A stretch of 64,000 nt of DNA from Pacificibacter maritimus (GCF_003814915.1 NZ_RKQK01000001.1:248001-312000); one strand, 5' to 3'; positions 47,042-56,052 are shown, counted from the stretch's first letter. Notes: generated from the sequence alone by a model not told the origin. Program-made: numbers and translations.

Positions 47042-47449
47042 ATGAAACTCACGCGACGCGATGCTTTGACACTTGGGTTGGGGGCGACGGCTGCATCATT
47101 GCTGCCAACGCGGGCCAGTTCTGCATCGGCGGATGCCATTGCTGAGTTTACGCATGGCGCTGAAATTGGTCTGGGCGATATGACCCTGCATGTGCCGAGC
47201 AAAGTTTCCGTCGGCGCGGAGGTTCCCATTCAGATTACGGCGACTGGGGCTGTTTGCGTTCTTGTTTTAGCCACAGAAAACCCGCGTCCAAATGTGGCGA
47301 CCTTTAGCTTTGGTCCTATGCTGTCCGCTCAAACCGTGACGACCCGTATCAGGCTGTCTAAAACCCAAGACATTATCGCCATAGCGAAAATGGATGATGG
47401 TCGGTTCGTGAAAAGTCAATCCAAGGTTGCGATCACGCAAGACCTGTAG
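47042..47449 (+). CDS. SoxY-like sulfur carrier without C-terminal cysteine arm
   Basis: The 135-aa protein has a twin-arginine signal (LTRRDALTLGLGATAASLLP) and the SoxY immunoglobulin-like fold (EIGLGDMTLHVPSKVSVGAEVPIQI, ending IIAIAKMDDGRFVKSQSKVAITQDL). Genuine SoxY ends in GGCGG, whose Cys carries thiosulfate intermediates. Here the reading frame stops at QDL and no such sequence follows. It may be a truncated carrier, a different role, or a partner in another complex. soxZ follows. Confidence 0.75.
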   Translation: MKLTRRDALTLGLGATAASLLPTRASSASADAIAEFTHGAEIGLGDMTLHVPSKVSVGAEVPIQITATGAVCVLVLATENPRPNVATFSFGPMLSAQTVTTRIRLSKTQDIIAIAKMDDGRFVKSQSKVAITQDL

Positions 47450-47485
47450 CTGACAGAAAACCAACGCAAAAAGGAGCTTTGGCCA

Positions 47486-47815
47486 ATGGCATTAGGTGTT
47501 ATTCCGCATGTGGATCTGCCGCAATCTGTTGCGATTGGCGAAACTGTTGTGTTGAAAACCTCAATCACGCATCCGATGGAATCTGGCCTGCGCAAAGACA
47601 GCAATGGCAAGGTTATCCCAAGATCTATCATCAATCGTTTCTCATGCGATTTTAACGACCAACCTGTGATAGACGTCAAAATGGAAGCCGCCATCGCGCA
47701 AAATCCGTATTTCGAATTCACCGCTGTGGTGCATGAGTCTGGTACTTTCACATTCCGGTGGTATGACGACGATGGTGATATCTATGTTGAAACGAAAGAT
47801 ATCGCCGTTGTGTAG
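47486..47815 (+). CDS. soxZ: SoxZ
   Basis: The 109-aa protein has the beta-sandwich of SoxZ with the IRRTIxxFSCxFNxQPVxDxxMEPAIAxNPYxEF core: SIINRFSCDFNDQPVIDVKME is seen. AAGGAGC precedes the ATG. It normally pairs with SoxY to form the SoxYZ carrier. The rest of the sox operon (soxA, B, C, D, X) is absent here. Confidence 0.88.
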   Translation: MALGVIPHVDLPQSVAIGETVVLKTSITHPMESGLRKDSNGKVIPRSIINRFSCDFNDQPVIDVKMEAAIAQNPYFEFTAVVHESGTFTFRWYDDDGDIYVETKDIAVV

Positions 47816-47830
47816 CAATGAGATTTTGGA

Positions 47831-48493
47831 ATGAAAATGGACTGGATCGATCGGTTTGCGGGGCTGTCTTCGTTGGATGCGGCTTTGCGCGATATTTTGG
47901 TTTCGAAATCCAAAATCGTTACCCTGCCCAAAAATTCTGTGTTGTTTGGCCCCTCCAAGACGCCTGACAATTTATTGCTTCTTTTGGACGGCGTGGTGCG
48001 TGTGCAGCAGGTCAGCGAAGCAGGTCGCGACATCGTGCTCTACCGCGTATATGCGGGGGAAAGCTGCGTTTTAACAACGGCATGCTTGCTGGCATATGAT
48101 GATTATTCCGCTGAAGGGATCGCAGAAACCGAAGTCGAAGCCGTGGCCATTCCGCGTGTTGTGTTTGATGATCTTGTGGCAGGCTCAAAGCCGTTTCGCA
48201 ATTTTGTTTTCTCTGCCTATTCGCGCCGTATCACTGATTTGTTTCACGTCATCGAAGAAATCGCCTTTCAAAAGGTTGATATCCGCTTGGCGCATAAGCT
48301 GGTTGAATTGGCTGGCTCTGACGACAAATTGGTCGCCACACATGCGCAGCTGGCCGCAGAATTGGGCACCGCGCGCGAAGTGATTTCGCGCCAGTTGCAA
48401 GAATTTCAACGCCGTGGATTTGTCACCACGGCACGCGGCTCTGTCACCTTGACCGACAGGGCGGCATTGGCTGAGCTGGCACAGTCAAAATAG
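47831..48493 (+). CDS. Crp/Fnr-family transcriptional regulator
   Basis: The 220-aa protein has an N-terminal cyclic-nucleotide-binding-like beta roll (NSVLFGPSKTPDNLLLLLDG), with no Fe-S cysteine cluster visible, a dimer helix, and a helix-turn-helix (LGTAREVISRQLQEFQRRG). It is 15 bases after soxZ, so it may regulate the pair or respond to a sulfur or redox signal. A single central Cys (GESCVLTTAC has two) might act as a thiol sensor; unproved. Confidence 0.85.
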   Translation: MKMDWIDRFAGLSSLDAALRDILVSKSKIVTLPKNSVLFGPSKTPDNLLLLLDGVVRVQQVSEAGRDIVLYRVYAGESCVLTTACLLAYDDYSAEGIAETEVEAVAIPRVVFDDLVAGSKPFRNFVFSAYSRRITDLFHVIEEIAFQKVDIRLAHKLVELAGSDDKLVATHAQLAAELGTAREVISRQLQEFQRRGFVTTARGSVTLTDRAALAELAQSK

Positions 48494-48534
48494 CGCCGAT
48501 TGCAAATGCACATATTGTATATCTGCAAGAAAAA

Positions 48535-48561
48535 GGGCGGGCATCCGATGGATACCCGCCC
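48535..48561 (-). terminator. mmsA terminator
   Basis: GGGCGGGCATCC and GGATACCCGCCC form a stem with one mismatch and a 3-base loop. On the minus strand it is followed by a T-run (TTTTTCTTG). It is 25 bases after the mmsA stop, between convergent genes. Confidence 0.82.
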
Positions 48562-48585
48562 AAAATGTTCGATAAGTGCAAGAGT

Positions 48586-50085
48586 TTAATCGAGTTCTTT
48601 AAACGCCATTGCAGCGCCGTCTTTGATGCCAGAGAACCAGCGCGCCGTGACGGTTTTGGTTTTGGTGTAGAATTTGAACGCATCTGGGCCGTATTGGTTC
48701 AAATCGCCGAAGGCTGATTTTTTCCAGCCGCCAAAGCTAAAGTATGACAAAGGCACAGGCACAGGGAAGTTGATCCCAACCATGCCAACATTGACGCGCG
48801 ATGCAAAGTCACGGGCAACATCGCCGTCTGCAGTGTAGATTGCAGTGCCGTTGCCGTATTCATTGTCCATCACCAATTCGAGCGCTTCTTCATAGCTGTC
48901 TGCGCGGTAGTTACATAGAACTGGGCCAAAGATTTCTTCTTTGTAAATGTCCATGTCTTTGGTGACATTGTCAAAGAGTGACGGTCCGATAAAGTAGCCA
49001 TCTTCGTAACCTTGCAAAGTCAAACCGCGACCGTCGGTCACCAGTTTTGCACCTTGTTCAACACCTGATCCAATCAAACCTGTGATGCGTTCAAGCGACG
49101 CAGGGGTGATGACGGGGCCGTAGTCTACATCGTCACCAGACGTGTATGGGCCGACTTTCAACGCTTCGATACGTGGAACAAGCTTGTCGATCAATTTGTC
49201 GGCAGTCTCTTTGCCAACAGGCACCGCAACCGAGATCGCCATGCAGCGTTCGCCAGCGGCACCAAAACCCGCACCGATCAAAGCGTCTGCTGCTTTATCA
49301 AGGTCCGCGTCAGGCATGATGATCATGTGGTTTTTCGCACCACCGAAACACTGGGCACGCTTGCCGTTTGTTGCCGCACGACCGTAGATATATTGCGCGA
49401 TTGGCGTTGAACCTACAAAACCGACAGCCTGAATAGTGTCGTTGTCCAGCAGAGCGTCAACAGCTTCTTTATCGCCATTCACAACTTGCAAAACGCCATC
49501 GGGCAGGCCCGCTTCCGTCAACAATTCAGCCAAACGGAGTGCTGTTGATGGCACGCGCTCGGAAGGTTTCAAAATCATTGAGTTGCCGCAAACAAGGGCA
49601 GGGGCCATTTTCCACAATGGAATCATCGCAGGAAAGTTGAACGGCGTAATGCCCGCAACCACACCCAAAGACTGGCGCATAGACATCAAATCGATGCCTG
49701 GACCTGCGCTGTCCATGAATTCACCTTTGAGCATCGCAGGCGCGCCCATGCAAACTTCGACAACTTCTAGGCCGCGCTGCACATCACCGCGTGCATCAGG
49801 CAGAGTTTTACCGTGCTCGCGTGACACCAGTTCAGCCAACTCGTCCATGTGCTCGTTGATCAAAGCACCAAACTTCATCATGACGCGTGCGCGACGCTGT
49901 GGGTTGACTTTGGACCACGTTTTTTGAGCTTCGGCAGCTTTCGCGATGGCTGCATCAATTTCTGCAGGTGTCGCCAGTGGGAGTTTACCCAAAACTTCGC
50001 CGGTCGCCGGATTGTAGACGTTTGAGAAGCGGCCAGATGTGCCCTTAACGTGTTCGCCGTTGATGTAATGCGTAAATTCTTTCAT
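48586..50085 (-). CDS. mmsA: Methylmalonate-semialdehyde dehydrogenase (acylating)
   Basis: The 499-aa enzyme oxidises methylmalonate semialdehyde (valine or inositol breakdown) to propionyl-CoA. The start giving MKEFTHYINGEH has GGAGGATCCC before it. The catalytic Cys281 is in AAGERCMAIS, and the coenzyme-binding PFNFPAMIPLWK and FVGSTPIAQYI are present. Divergent from a LysR regulator, which probably controls it. Confidence 0.94.
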   Translation of the reverse strand: MKEFTHYINGEHVKGTSGRFSNVYNPATGEVLGKLPLATPAEIDAAIAKAAEAQKTWSKVNPQRRARVMMKFGALINEHMDELAELVSREHGKTLPDARGDVQRGLEVVEVCMGAPAMLKGEFMDSAGPGIDLMSMRQSLGVVAGITPFNFPAMIPLWKMAPALVCGNSMILKPSERVPSTALRLAELLTEAGLPDGVLQVVNGDKEAVDALLDNDTIQAVGFVGSTPIAQYIYGRAATNGKRAQCFGGAKNHMIIMPDADLDKAADALIGAGFGAAGERCMAISVAVPVGKETADKLIDKLVPRIEALKVGPYTSGDDVDYGPVITPASLERITGLIGSGVEQGAKLVTDGRGLTLQGYEDGYFIGPSLFDNVTKDMDIYKEEIFGPVLCNYRADSYEEALELVMDNEYGNGTAIYTADGDVARDFASRVNVGMVGINFPVPVPLSYFSFGGWKKSAFGDLNQYGPDAFKFYTKTKTVTARWFSGIKDGAAMAFKELD

Positions 50086-50230
50086 GGGATCCTCCTTGAA
50101 TCTTTGATCCACTTTACTCTTGCATAAATGCGGCAAAAAGGGGCAAGTTCTCAAAAACGAAATGCAAAAATGCAAAGGTTTGGTGACGCATTTTTCGGTA
50201 AAAAGGCACCAAATCATAAAGGTGGGACTG

Positions 50231-51121
50231 ATGAATTGGGATGATATTAGGGTCTTTTTGGCCGTCGCGCGCACCGAAAGCCTATCTGGGGCTGGGCGTG
50301 GGTTGAAAATGGACCCTGCTACAGTCGGGCGACGTATTGCGCGTTTGGAAGACAGTGTCGGGGTGACGCTTTTTGCGAAATCACCACAAGGTTATGAGCT
50401 CACCCGTGACGGGGCGCGTTTGCTGGCGCATGCCGAAGAGGCCGAAAAAGCTGTCACTTTGGGAACCTCCGATTTGGAAGGTGGTGGCGAAACACTGTCT
50501 GGTGTGATCCGCGTTGGAGCGCCTGACGGATGTGCGAACTTTGTCTTGCCGCGGGTTTTGGCACGTATTGCGGCGTTGCATCCTGATTTGGAAGTGCAAG
50601 TCGTCGCGCTGCCAAGGGTGATCAGCCTGTCTAAACGTGAAGCAGATATGGTGATTTCAGTCAGCGCGCCGCAAACGGGACGCCTTTTGGTGCAAAAGAT
50701 CACGGATTATCACCTGTCTTTGGCCGCCATGCGTTGGTACCTGCGCCAAGAAAACGAGATCACAACATTGGCTGATATCAAAGATCACAAAGTTGTCGGT
50801 TATGTGCCTGATCTGATTTTTGATAAAGAACTGGACTATCTCGACACTCTGGGCGTTCAGCGCTTAGGGGTGTCTTCCAATTCGGTGTCTGTGCAGCTGA
50901 ACATGGTGAAAGCTGGTCTTGGCGTTGGTGTTGTGCATGATTTTTGTCTGCCGCATGTCCAGCGTATGGTGCGGATTTTGCCGAATGAATTCCGTCTGCA
51001 GCGTTCGTTTTATCTGATCCGTCACGCCGATGATCGCAAGGTCGAACGTTTGTCGCGCTTTGCGGAACTATTGGTGAGCGAAATGAAAACTGTGGTGGAG
51101 GAGCTTGAAGGAGAAGCTTGA
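50231..51121 (+). CDS. LysR-family regulator
   Basis: The protein is 296 aa. The N-terminal helix-turn-helix begins MNWDDIRVFLAVARTESLSGAGRGLKMDPATVGRRI, and an effector domain follows. GGTGGG precedes the start. It is divergent from mmsA with a 145-base spacer in which TTGCAT/ATGCAA repeats occur (50120, 50162, 50170), which may be its binding sites. Confidence 0.9.
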   Translation: MNWDDIRVFLAVARTESLSGAGRGLKMDPATVGRRIARLEDSVGVTLFAKSPQGYELTRDGARLLAHAEEAEKAVTLGTSDLEGGGETLSGVIRVGAPDGCANFVLPRVLARIAALHPDLEVQVVALPRVISLSKREADMVISVSAPQTGRLLVQKITDYHLSLAAMRWYLRQENEITTLADIKDHKVVGYVPDLIFDKELDYLDTLGVQRLGVSSNSVSVQLNMVKAGLGVGVVHDFCLPHVQRMVRILPNEFRLQRSFYLIRHADDRKVERLSRFAELLVSEMKTVVEELEGEA

Positions 51122-51178
51122 CAGAAGCTCTTTCGTAACAGACCCTTAACACAGGAGCGGGGAATTGAAGGAGAACCT

Positions 51179-51613
51179 ATGTTAGTTGGTCAGATTTTAA
51201 AAGAAAAAGCCATCACCCAGACGGTGACCATCGCGCCAGATAAAACGATCGCCGATGCGGCAGAGATTTTGTCGTCCAAGCGCATTGGCGCGATTATCGT
51301 TCAATCTGGCGGGGCTGGCTATGATGGAATTCTGTCTGAACGCGATATTGTGCGCGAACTTGGAAAAGTCGGCGCAGAGGTTTTAAACCTAAAAGTATCA
51401 GACCTCATGACGCAAAAACTGCAAGTCTGCGCCCCCGATGATACGGCTTTGGCTGTGCTTGAACGCATGAGCACAGGGCGGTTCCGCCACATGCCTGTCA
51501 TCGATAAGGGTGACTTGGTTGGACTTGTCTCTATCGGTGATGTTGTTTCAGCACGTTTGGCTGAGCTCGCGATGGAAAATTCCGCGCTTGAAGGCATGAT
51601 TATGGGGCATTGA
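51179..51613 (+). CDS. CBS-domain protein
   Basis: The 144-aa protein has two CBS domains in tandem (about residues 10-65 and 80-135), marked by GAIIVQSGGAGYDGILSERD and RHMPVIDKGDLVGLVSIGDV. AAGGAG precedes the start. Such pairs sense adenine nucleotides; a partner is not visible here. Confidence 0.88.
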   Translation: MLVGQILKEKAITQTVTIAPDKTIADAAEILSSKRIGAIIVQSGGAGYDGILSERDIVRELGKVGAEVLNLKVSDLMTQKLQVCAPDDTALAVLERMSTGRFRHMPVIDKGDLVGLVSIGDVVSARLAELAMENSALEGMIMGH

Positions 51614-51785
51614 TGCCCTTTTGACTTTCACGGTTGCTCCAAACAGGCGTCGGGTTTGCTCTGTTTGGGGCATGCGGTTTTTGCTGTAGGGCGTAGAGAT
51701 TTGACCTGATAGGCCGCACATGTCTGCTAGTGCTTGCAATTTGTTACACAATATTGTTGCTTGCGATCATTAAAGGGAGATTGCA

Positions 51786-52280
51786 ATGCGCATTGGACTA
51801 TATCCTGGAACCTTCGATCCAGTCACGCACGGGCATTTTGACATCATTCGTCGTGGTTGTGCTTTGGTGGATCGCTTGGTCATTGGTGTTGCAATCAATC
51901 GCGACAAAGGCCCGCTGTTTTCGCTCGAAGAGCGTGTGGAAATGTTGCAGCCCATGTGTGCGCGACTTTCCGATGAAACAGGCTGCGAAGTTGTGGTGCA
52001 CCCGTTTGAAAACCTATTGATCCAATGTGCCGCAGATGTGGGGGCGTCAGTGATTGTACGTGGTCTGCGTGCTGTTGCCGATTTTGAATATGAATATCAA
52101 ATGGTTGGCATGAATAGGGCTTTGGACGATTCCATCGAAACAGTGTTTTTGATGGCCGAAGCGCGTCACCAAGCTATTGCGTCGAAACTGGTGAAAGAAA
52201 TTGCCCGACTTGGCGGGGATGTGTCAAAGTTCGTTGCCCCTGATGTTGAGGCACGCCTTTTGCACAAATACAAAAGCTAA
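51786..52280 (+). CDS. coaD: Phosphopantetheine adenylyltransferase
   Basis: CoaD transfers AMP to 4'-phosphopantetheine, in coenzyme A synthesis. The 164-aa protein begins MRIGLYPGTFDPVTHGHFD (the T/HxGH nucleotidyl-transferase signature) and ends with SKLVKEIARLGGDV. AAAGGGAG precedes the start. Confidence 0.95.
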   Translation: MRIGLYPGTFDPVTHGHFDIIRRGCALVDRLVIGVAINRDKGPLFSLEERVEMLQPMCARLSDETGCEVVVHPFENLLIQCAADVGASVIVRGLRAVADFEYEYQMVGMNRALDDSIETVFLMAEARHQAIASKLVKEIARLGGDVSKFVAPDVEARLLHKYKS

Positions 52281-52319
52281 CGCGCTATTGATGTCTGCCT
52301 GCGATGGATCGCGCCCTGA

Positions 52320-52970
52320 TTAAAAAGGCGGGATAACACCAATCGCGACAAAGCCTTGCAAAACCGTATCAACTGCCACTGCGGCCAAAACCATGCCCAT
52401 AACACGGCTGACAATGGCCGCCCCTGTGTCGCGTAAGACTTTCAAGATGGGCGCTGCTGCCAGCAAAATAATCAAGGTGATCAGCAAAACCACGGTCATA
52501 GTTGCCGCTGTCATTGCTTGATGGGCAATGGAAAAACGGTCGTTATCTGTCAACATGACCACGGCCAGCATCGCGCCAGGCGAAGCGATTGACGGCATGG
52601 CCAGCGGAAACACTGCCACGCGGCGCGCGAGTAGCGCTGGCGACACCGATTTGGGTTTGCTCAGGTTTTCTTCTTGGGCGGGTTTCCCATCGCCAAAAAT
52701 CATCATCATCGCAAATAAGAATAGCACCATGCCGCCCGCGATTTGGAATGAGGGCAGACCCAATCCCAAAGCATCGAGCACGATTTGGCCAAACATAATG
52801 AAGACCAACAAGATGACAAAAGCAACCACTGTCGATCTGATGGCGACAGAGCGCGACAAGCGTGGGCTAAGAGACGCCGTCGCCGCGATGAAAACGGGAA
52901 GGGTGCCGATTGGATCAATGACCACCCATAGGGTGATGAATTCGCTCAGTATCGTTTGAAAATCAAGCAT
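52320..52970 (-). CDS. MarC-family membrane protein
   Basis: The protein is 216 aa with six membrane segments, and the family opening EFITLWVVIDPIGTLPVF (VIDPIG). Function unknown despite the name. The start is ambiguous: GTG at 52985, ATG at 52982 or this ATG; none has a clear ribosome site. It is convergent with coaD. Confidence 0.82.
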   Translation of the reverse strand: MLDFQTILSEFITLWVVIDPIGTLPVFIAATASLSPRLSRSVAIRSTVVAFVILLVFIMFGQIVLDALGLGLPSFQIAGGMVLFLFAMMMIFGDGKPAQEENLSKPKSVSPALLARRVAVFPLAMPSIASPGAMLAVVMLTDNDRFSIAHQAMTAATMTVVLLITLIILLAAAPILKVLRDTGAAIVSRVMGMVLAAVAVDTVLQGFVAIGVIPPF

Positions 52971-53125
52971 TTTAACGGGCATCACATCTGTCTAAGGTCG
53001 GGGCGGGGCATGCGGGTGGCGTTTGATATATAAGGGGTTCGGCCAATCTATCAACGCAGTTTCCCGTTATATTGAAACTATTGCGCAATTCCTTTTCAAC
53101 AGTGATGCTGTTGCCACCTGATATG

Positions 53126-53149
53126 AAAAAGCCCCGCACTTGGCGGGGC
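53126..53149 (-). terminator. Distal terminator of the gap repeat array
   Basis: GCCCCGC and GCGGGGC form a 7-bp stem with a 5-base loop, then TTTTTC on the minus strand. A sister copy in the second unit has one mismatch. Confidence 0.82.
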
Positions 53150-53417
53150 ATTTCCAAAGGTCTCGACGTCAGTCTTTATAGGAATTTACCCATGAGCTGC
53201 GGCTGTATCTGACATACGGTTACAAAAAAGCCCCGCACTTGGCAGGGCTTTTCCACAGGTCTAGACGTCAGTCTTTACAGGAACTTGCCCATGAGCTGCG
53301 GCTGTATCTGACATACGGTTGCGAAAGTCCTGCTTTAGCAGGGTTTCCACAGGTCTAATCGTCAGCCCTTATAGGAACTTGCCCATAGCGACGGCTGTAT
53401 CTGACATACGGTTGAGA

Positions 53418-53439
53418 AAGTCCTGCTTTAGCAGGGCTT
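53418..53439 (-). terminator. First gap terminator
   Basis: AAGTCCTGC and GCAGGGCTT pair with one G-T, loop TTTA, followed by CTTTCTC. It is the nearest hairpin after the gap stop, and a similar one lies in the next unit, so at least four hairpins lie in series. Confidence 0.75.
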
Positions 53440-53461
53440 CCACAGGTCTAATCGTCAGCCC

Positions 53462-54463
53462 TTACAGGAATTTACCCATAGCGACGGCTGTATCTGACAT
53501 ACGGTTAGAGAAACCCCATTCGTTGTCGTACCATGTCAAAATCCGTACCATTGTGCCTTCCATGACCTTAGTTTGGTCTGTGTGGAAGATGGATGAATGG
53601 GGATCGTGGTTGAAGTCGGATGAAACGAGAGGCGCGTCGGTGTAGCCAAGTACGCCTTTGAACGGACCGTTGGCCGCGTCACGGATCAACTGATTTACTT
53701 CTTCGATAGTCGTGTCACGTGCCGCTTCGAATGTGAGGTCTACAACAGAAACATTCGGTGTGGGGACGCGGATAGAAACGCCGTCGAGTTTGCCGTTCAA
53801 TTCTGGCAAAACAAGGCCCACAGCTTTCGCAGCACCCGTGGATGTCGGGATCATAGACAAAGCTGCCGCACGTGCGCGGTAGAGGTCTTTGTGCATCGTG
53901 TCCAAAGTCGGCTGATCGCCCGTGTAGGAGTGGATCGTGGTCATAAAGCCTTTAACGATACCGATGTTGTCGTTGAGAACTTTGGCCACAGGGGACAGAC
54001 AGTTGGTTGTGCAAGATGCGTTGGACACAACGATGTCGTCGGCAGTCAATTGGTCGTGGTTCACACCAAACACGATGGTTTTGTCAGCGTCTTTGCCTGG
54101 CGCAGAAATCAACACGCGGGAAGATCCGTTATCAAGATGCGCTTGGCAGGCTTCTTTGGATGTAAAGATGCCCGTACATTCCATGACCACGTCAACATCT
54201 GACCAAGGCAGGTCCGCAGGGTTGCGGATGGCTGTCACTTTCATCGGGCCGCGGCCCACGTCGATGGTGTCTTCAGTGTGGGTCACTTCGAAAGGGAAGC
54301 GGCCGTGGACTGAATCATATTGCAATAGATGTGCATTGGTGGCCACTGGGCCAAGATCGTTGATTGCGATCACTTCGATGTCTGTACGACCAGATTCGAT
54401 GATGGCACGCAAAACATTACGACCGATCCGACCAAATCCATTGATTGCGACTTTTACCGCCAT
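53462..54463 (-). CDS. gap: Glyceraldehyde-3-phosphate dehydrogenase, NAD-type (paralogue 1)
   Basis: The 333-aa enzyme oxidises glyceraldehyde-3-phosphate in glycolysis. The active-site Cys151 is in SNASCTTNC, the Rossmann motif is INGFGRIGR, and Asp36 after VIAIN points to NAD. The C-terminus ([12 protein letters not shown]) is the part copied in the downstream tandem array. An operator-like palindrome lies about 70 bases upstream of the start. Confidence 0.93.
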   Translation of the reverse strand: MAVKVAINGFGRIGRNVLRAIIESGRTDIEVIAINDLGPVATNAHLLQYDSVHGRFPFEVTHTEDTIDVGRGPMKVTAIRNPADLPWSDVDVVMECTGIFTSKEACQAHLDNGSSRVLISAPGKDADKTIVFGVNHDQLTADDIVVSNASCTTNCLSPVAKVLNDNIGIVKGFMTTIHSYTGDQPTLDTMHKDLYRARAAALSMIPTSTGAAKAVGLVLPELNGKLDGVSIRVPTPNVSVVDLTFEAARDTTIEEVNQLIRDAANGPFKGVLGYTDAPLVSSDFNHDPHSSIFHTDQTKVMEGTMVRILTWYDNEWGFSNRMSDTAVAMGKFL

Positions 54464-54533
54464 TTCAGCAACTCCTTGACGCTATAATTCTGACAGCCTT
54501 ACTGTCCTTTGGCAAAGGTGAAGGCACCTTTTG

Positions 54534-54547
54534 CGTTAACGCTAACA
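54534..54547. promoter_or_regulatory. LacI-type operator upstream of gap
   Basis: CGTTAACGCTAACA differs from the symmetric TGTTAGCGCTAACA in three bases and embeds the perfect palindrome GCGTTAACGC. Such sites are bound by LacI-family central-carbon regulators (CceR/GluR) in Rhodobacterales; the regulator is inferred. Confidence 0.6.
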
Positions 54548-54588
54548 TCGCTATTCAGCCCAAAAGGTCAACCGAAAAAGCAGTAAAT

Positions 54589-54729
54589 TTAGCGCCAAAA
54601 TGCCACGAGATCACTCAAAGACATGAATTTTCGTGCTAAAAATAATGAAGCCGCGCCGCTATTGAACATGATATCAAGCGCGACCGAGATCACGATGAGT
54701 AAAGCTAAAGCTGTTGAAAGGCGGTCCAT
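54589..54729 (-). CDS. 46-residue membrane peptide between the two gap genes
   Basis: The reading frame encodes MDRLSTALALLIVISVALDI, then MFNSGAASLFLARKF and MSLSDLVAFWR. One hydrophobic helix (about residues 6-22) is followed by a LARKF basic part and a C-terminal amphipathic segment. AAAGGACACTG lies at good distance before the ATG. I recall similar tiny proteins near gap in other Rhodobacteraceae (memory only), which supports reality. Role unknown. Confidence 0.72.
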   Translation of the reverse strand: MDRLSTALALLIVISVALDIMFNSGAASLFLARKFMSLSDLVAFWR

Positions 54730-54861
54730 TTGGCAGTGTCCTTTTTATCGTGGATACCATGACGTAAGCGCAAAAGGATGAAAAGCCCGCCACGTGTAAA
54801 AAATAATACGGTTCCAGTCGAGCTGCTAGTGGGGCTGCCAGTTGGGCTGTATGGCCCACAA

Positions 54862-54895
54862 AAAATCCCAGCGATCAAACAATCACTGGGATTTT
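54862..54895. terminator. Terminator of gap paralogue 2
   Basis: AAAATCCCAG and CTGGGATTTT form a 10-bp stem with a 14-base loop, with T-rich ends in either direction. It separates paralogue 2 from the small membrane gene. Confidence 0.78.
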
Positions 54896-54917
54896 GCGAT
54901 TTAACCGGTCGTGACGT

Positions 54918-55919
54918 TTAGTGCATCAAGTGGCCCATAGCGCCTGCCACGTCTGCCATACGCGACGAAAAGCCCCATTCGTTGTCGTACCATGCCAAAA
55001 CGCGCACAGTCCGCCCTACGACCTTGGTCTGATCAGGTGCGAAAATGGAACTGTCTGAGGTATGGTTGAAGTCGATGGAGACCTTTGGCTCATCGTCATA
55101 GCCCAAAACCATGCCCATGTAGCCGTTGGCGGCTTCGCGCACGATTTCATTGATATCGTTGACGGTGACGTCTTTCCCAGCTTGGAAAGTCAAATCGACA
55201 GCGGATACATTTGGTGTCGGAACGCGCATAGATGTGCCATCAAGTTTGCCTGCAAGTTCGGGCAAAACCAGACCAAGCGCTTTTGCTGCACCTGTTGATG
55301 TCGGGATCATCGCCATTGCGGCCGCACGCGCACGGTAAAGATCATTGTGACGACGATCCAAGGCGGGCTGGTCGCCCGTGTAAGAATGGATTGTTGTCAT
55401 GATGCCGCTTTCGATGCCCACTGCATCGTTCAACACTTTTGCCAAAGGCGCTAGGCAATTGGTGGTGCAAGAGCCGTTGGAAATCATGCGCTCATCGGCC
55501 AGCATATCGCGGTGGTTCACACCGTATACAACCGTGCGGTCCACATTGGTCGCAGGCGCAGAGATAAGCACTTTTTTCGCACCGCGATCCAAGTGAACAG
55601 CCGATTTTAAACCGTCATTGAATTTGCCTGTGCATTCCAAAACGACGTCGACACCTTCCCAATCCAATTCCTGTGGATCGTAGGTGGACATCACTTTGAT
55701 CGGGCCACGGCCCAAATCCATTGTATCGCCCTCAACACGGATATTACCGCCGAACCGACCATGGACTGAATCGTATTTGAGCAAATGCGCGTTGGTTTCA
55801 ATCGGGCCAGTTGCGTTGATTTTTACAACTTCGACATCGTTGCGCGCGGCTTCGGCGATATGCGCCAATGTGCAGCGTCCGATGCGGCCAAAGCCGTTGA
55901 TCCCTAGGCGAATGGTCAT
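54918..55919 (-). CDS. gap: Glyceraldehyde-3-phosphate dehydrogenase (paralogue 2, NADP-type signature)
   Basis: The 333-aa enzyme has Cys151 in SNGSCTTNC and INGFGRIGR. After the second strand it reads VVKINATG, with Ala at residue 36 where NAD-using enzymes (and paralogue 1) have Asp. The Bacillus GapB group, which runs in the gluconeogenic direction with NADP, has the same change. This suggests division of labour. Three LacI-type sites lie 134-180 bases upstream. Confidence 0.92.
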   Translation of the reverse strand: MTIRLGINGFGRIGRCTLAHIAEAARNDVEVVKINATGPIETNAHLLKYDSVHGRFGGNIRVEGDTMDLGRGPIKVMSTYDPQELDWEGVDVVLECTGKFNDGLKSAVHLDRGAKKVLISAPATNVDRTVVYGVNHRDMLADERMISNGSCTTNCLAPLAKVLNDAVGIESGIMTTIHSYTGDQPALDRRHNDLYRARAAAMAMIPTSTGAAKALGLVLPELAGKLDGTSMRVPTPNVSAVDLTFQAGKDVTVNDINEIVREAANGYMGMVLGYDDEPKVSIDFNHTSDSSIFAPDQTKVVGRTVRVLAWYDNEWGFSSRMADVAGAMGHLMH

Positions 55920-56052
55920 TTGCGTGTCTCCTGGTGCTCTCTTCGGCGACGGGGGTCACCGCTCAGATTTATGCGATCTCGTGACAGGCTTTGGGGGGCC
56001 GCCCTTGGCCTGTCTTGGTTCGTATAGGGGAAGGCTGGTGGTAAAAAAAGAC

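Larger units (their letters stand above)
53126..53506. repeat. Tandem repeat of the gap 3' end and terminator, four units
   Basis: Four units of about 93-99 bp run in tandem (starts near 53126, 53222, 53321, 53414). Each holds the last codons of gap (AACCGTATGTCAGATACAGC...), its stop region and a terminator hairpin. The unit next to gap is the real gene end; the others are outside the gene. The two outer units share one hairpin type and a one-base difference that shifts the pseudo-frame, the two inner ones another. Confidence 0.93.

Noticed and set aside
53126-53506. CRISPR array
   Set aside because: Repeats are 93-99 bp with no spacers, are homologous to the gap 3' end and hold terminators.
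53319-53645. Plus-strand frame with a repeated peptide
   Set aside because: It arises from the antisense of the gap repeat array and the gap coding region.
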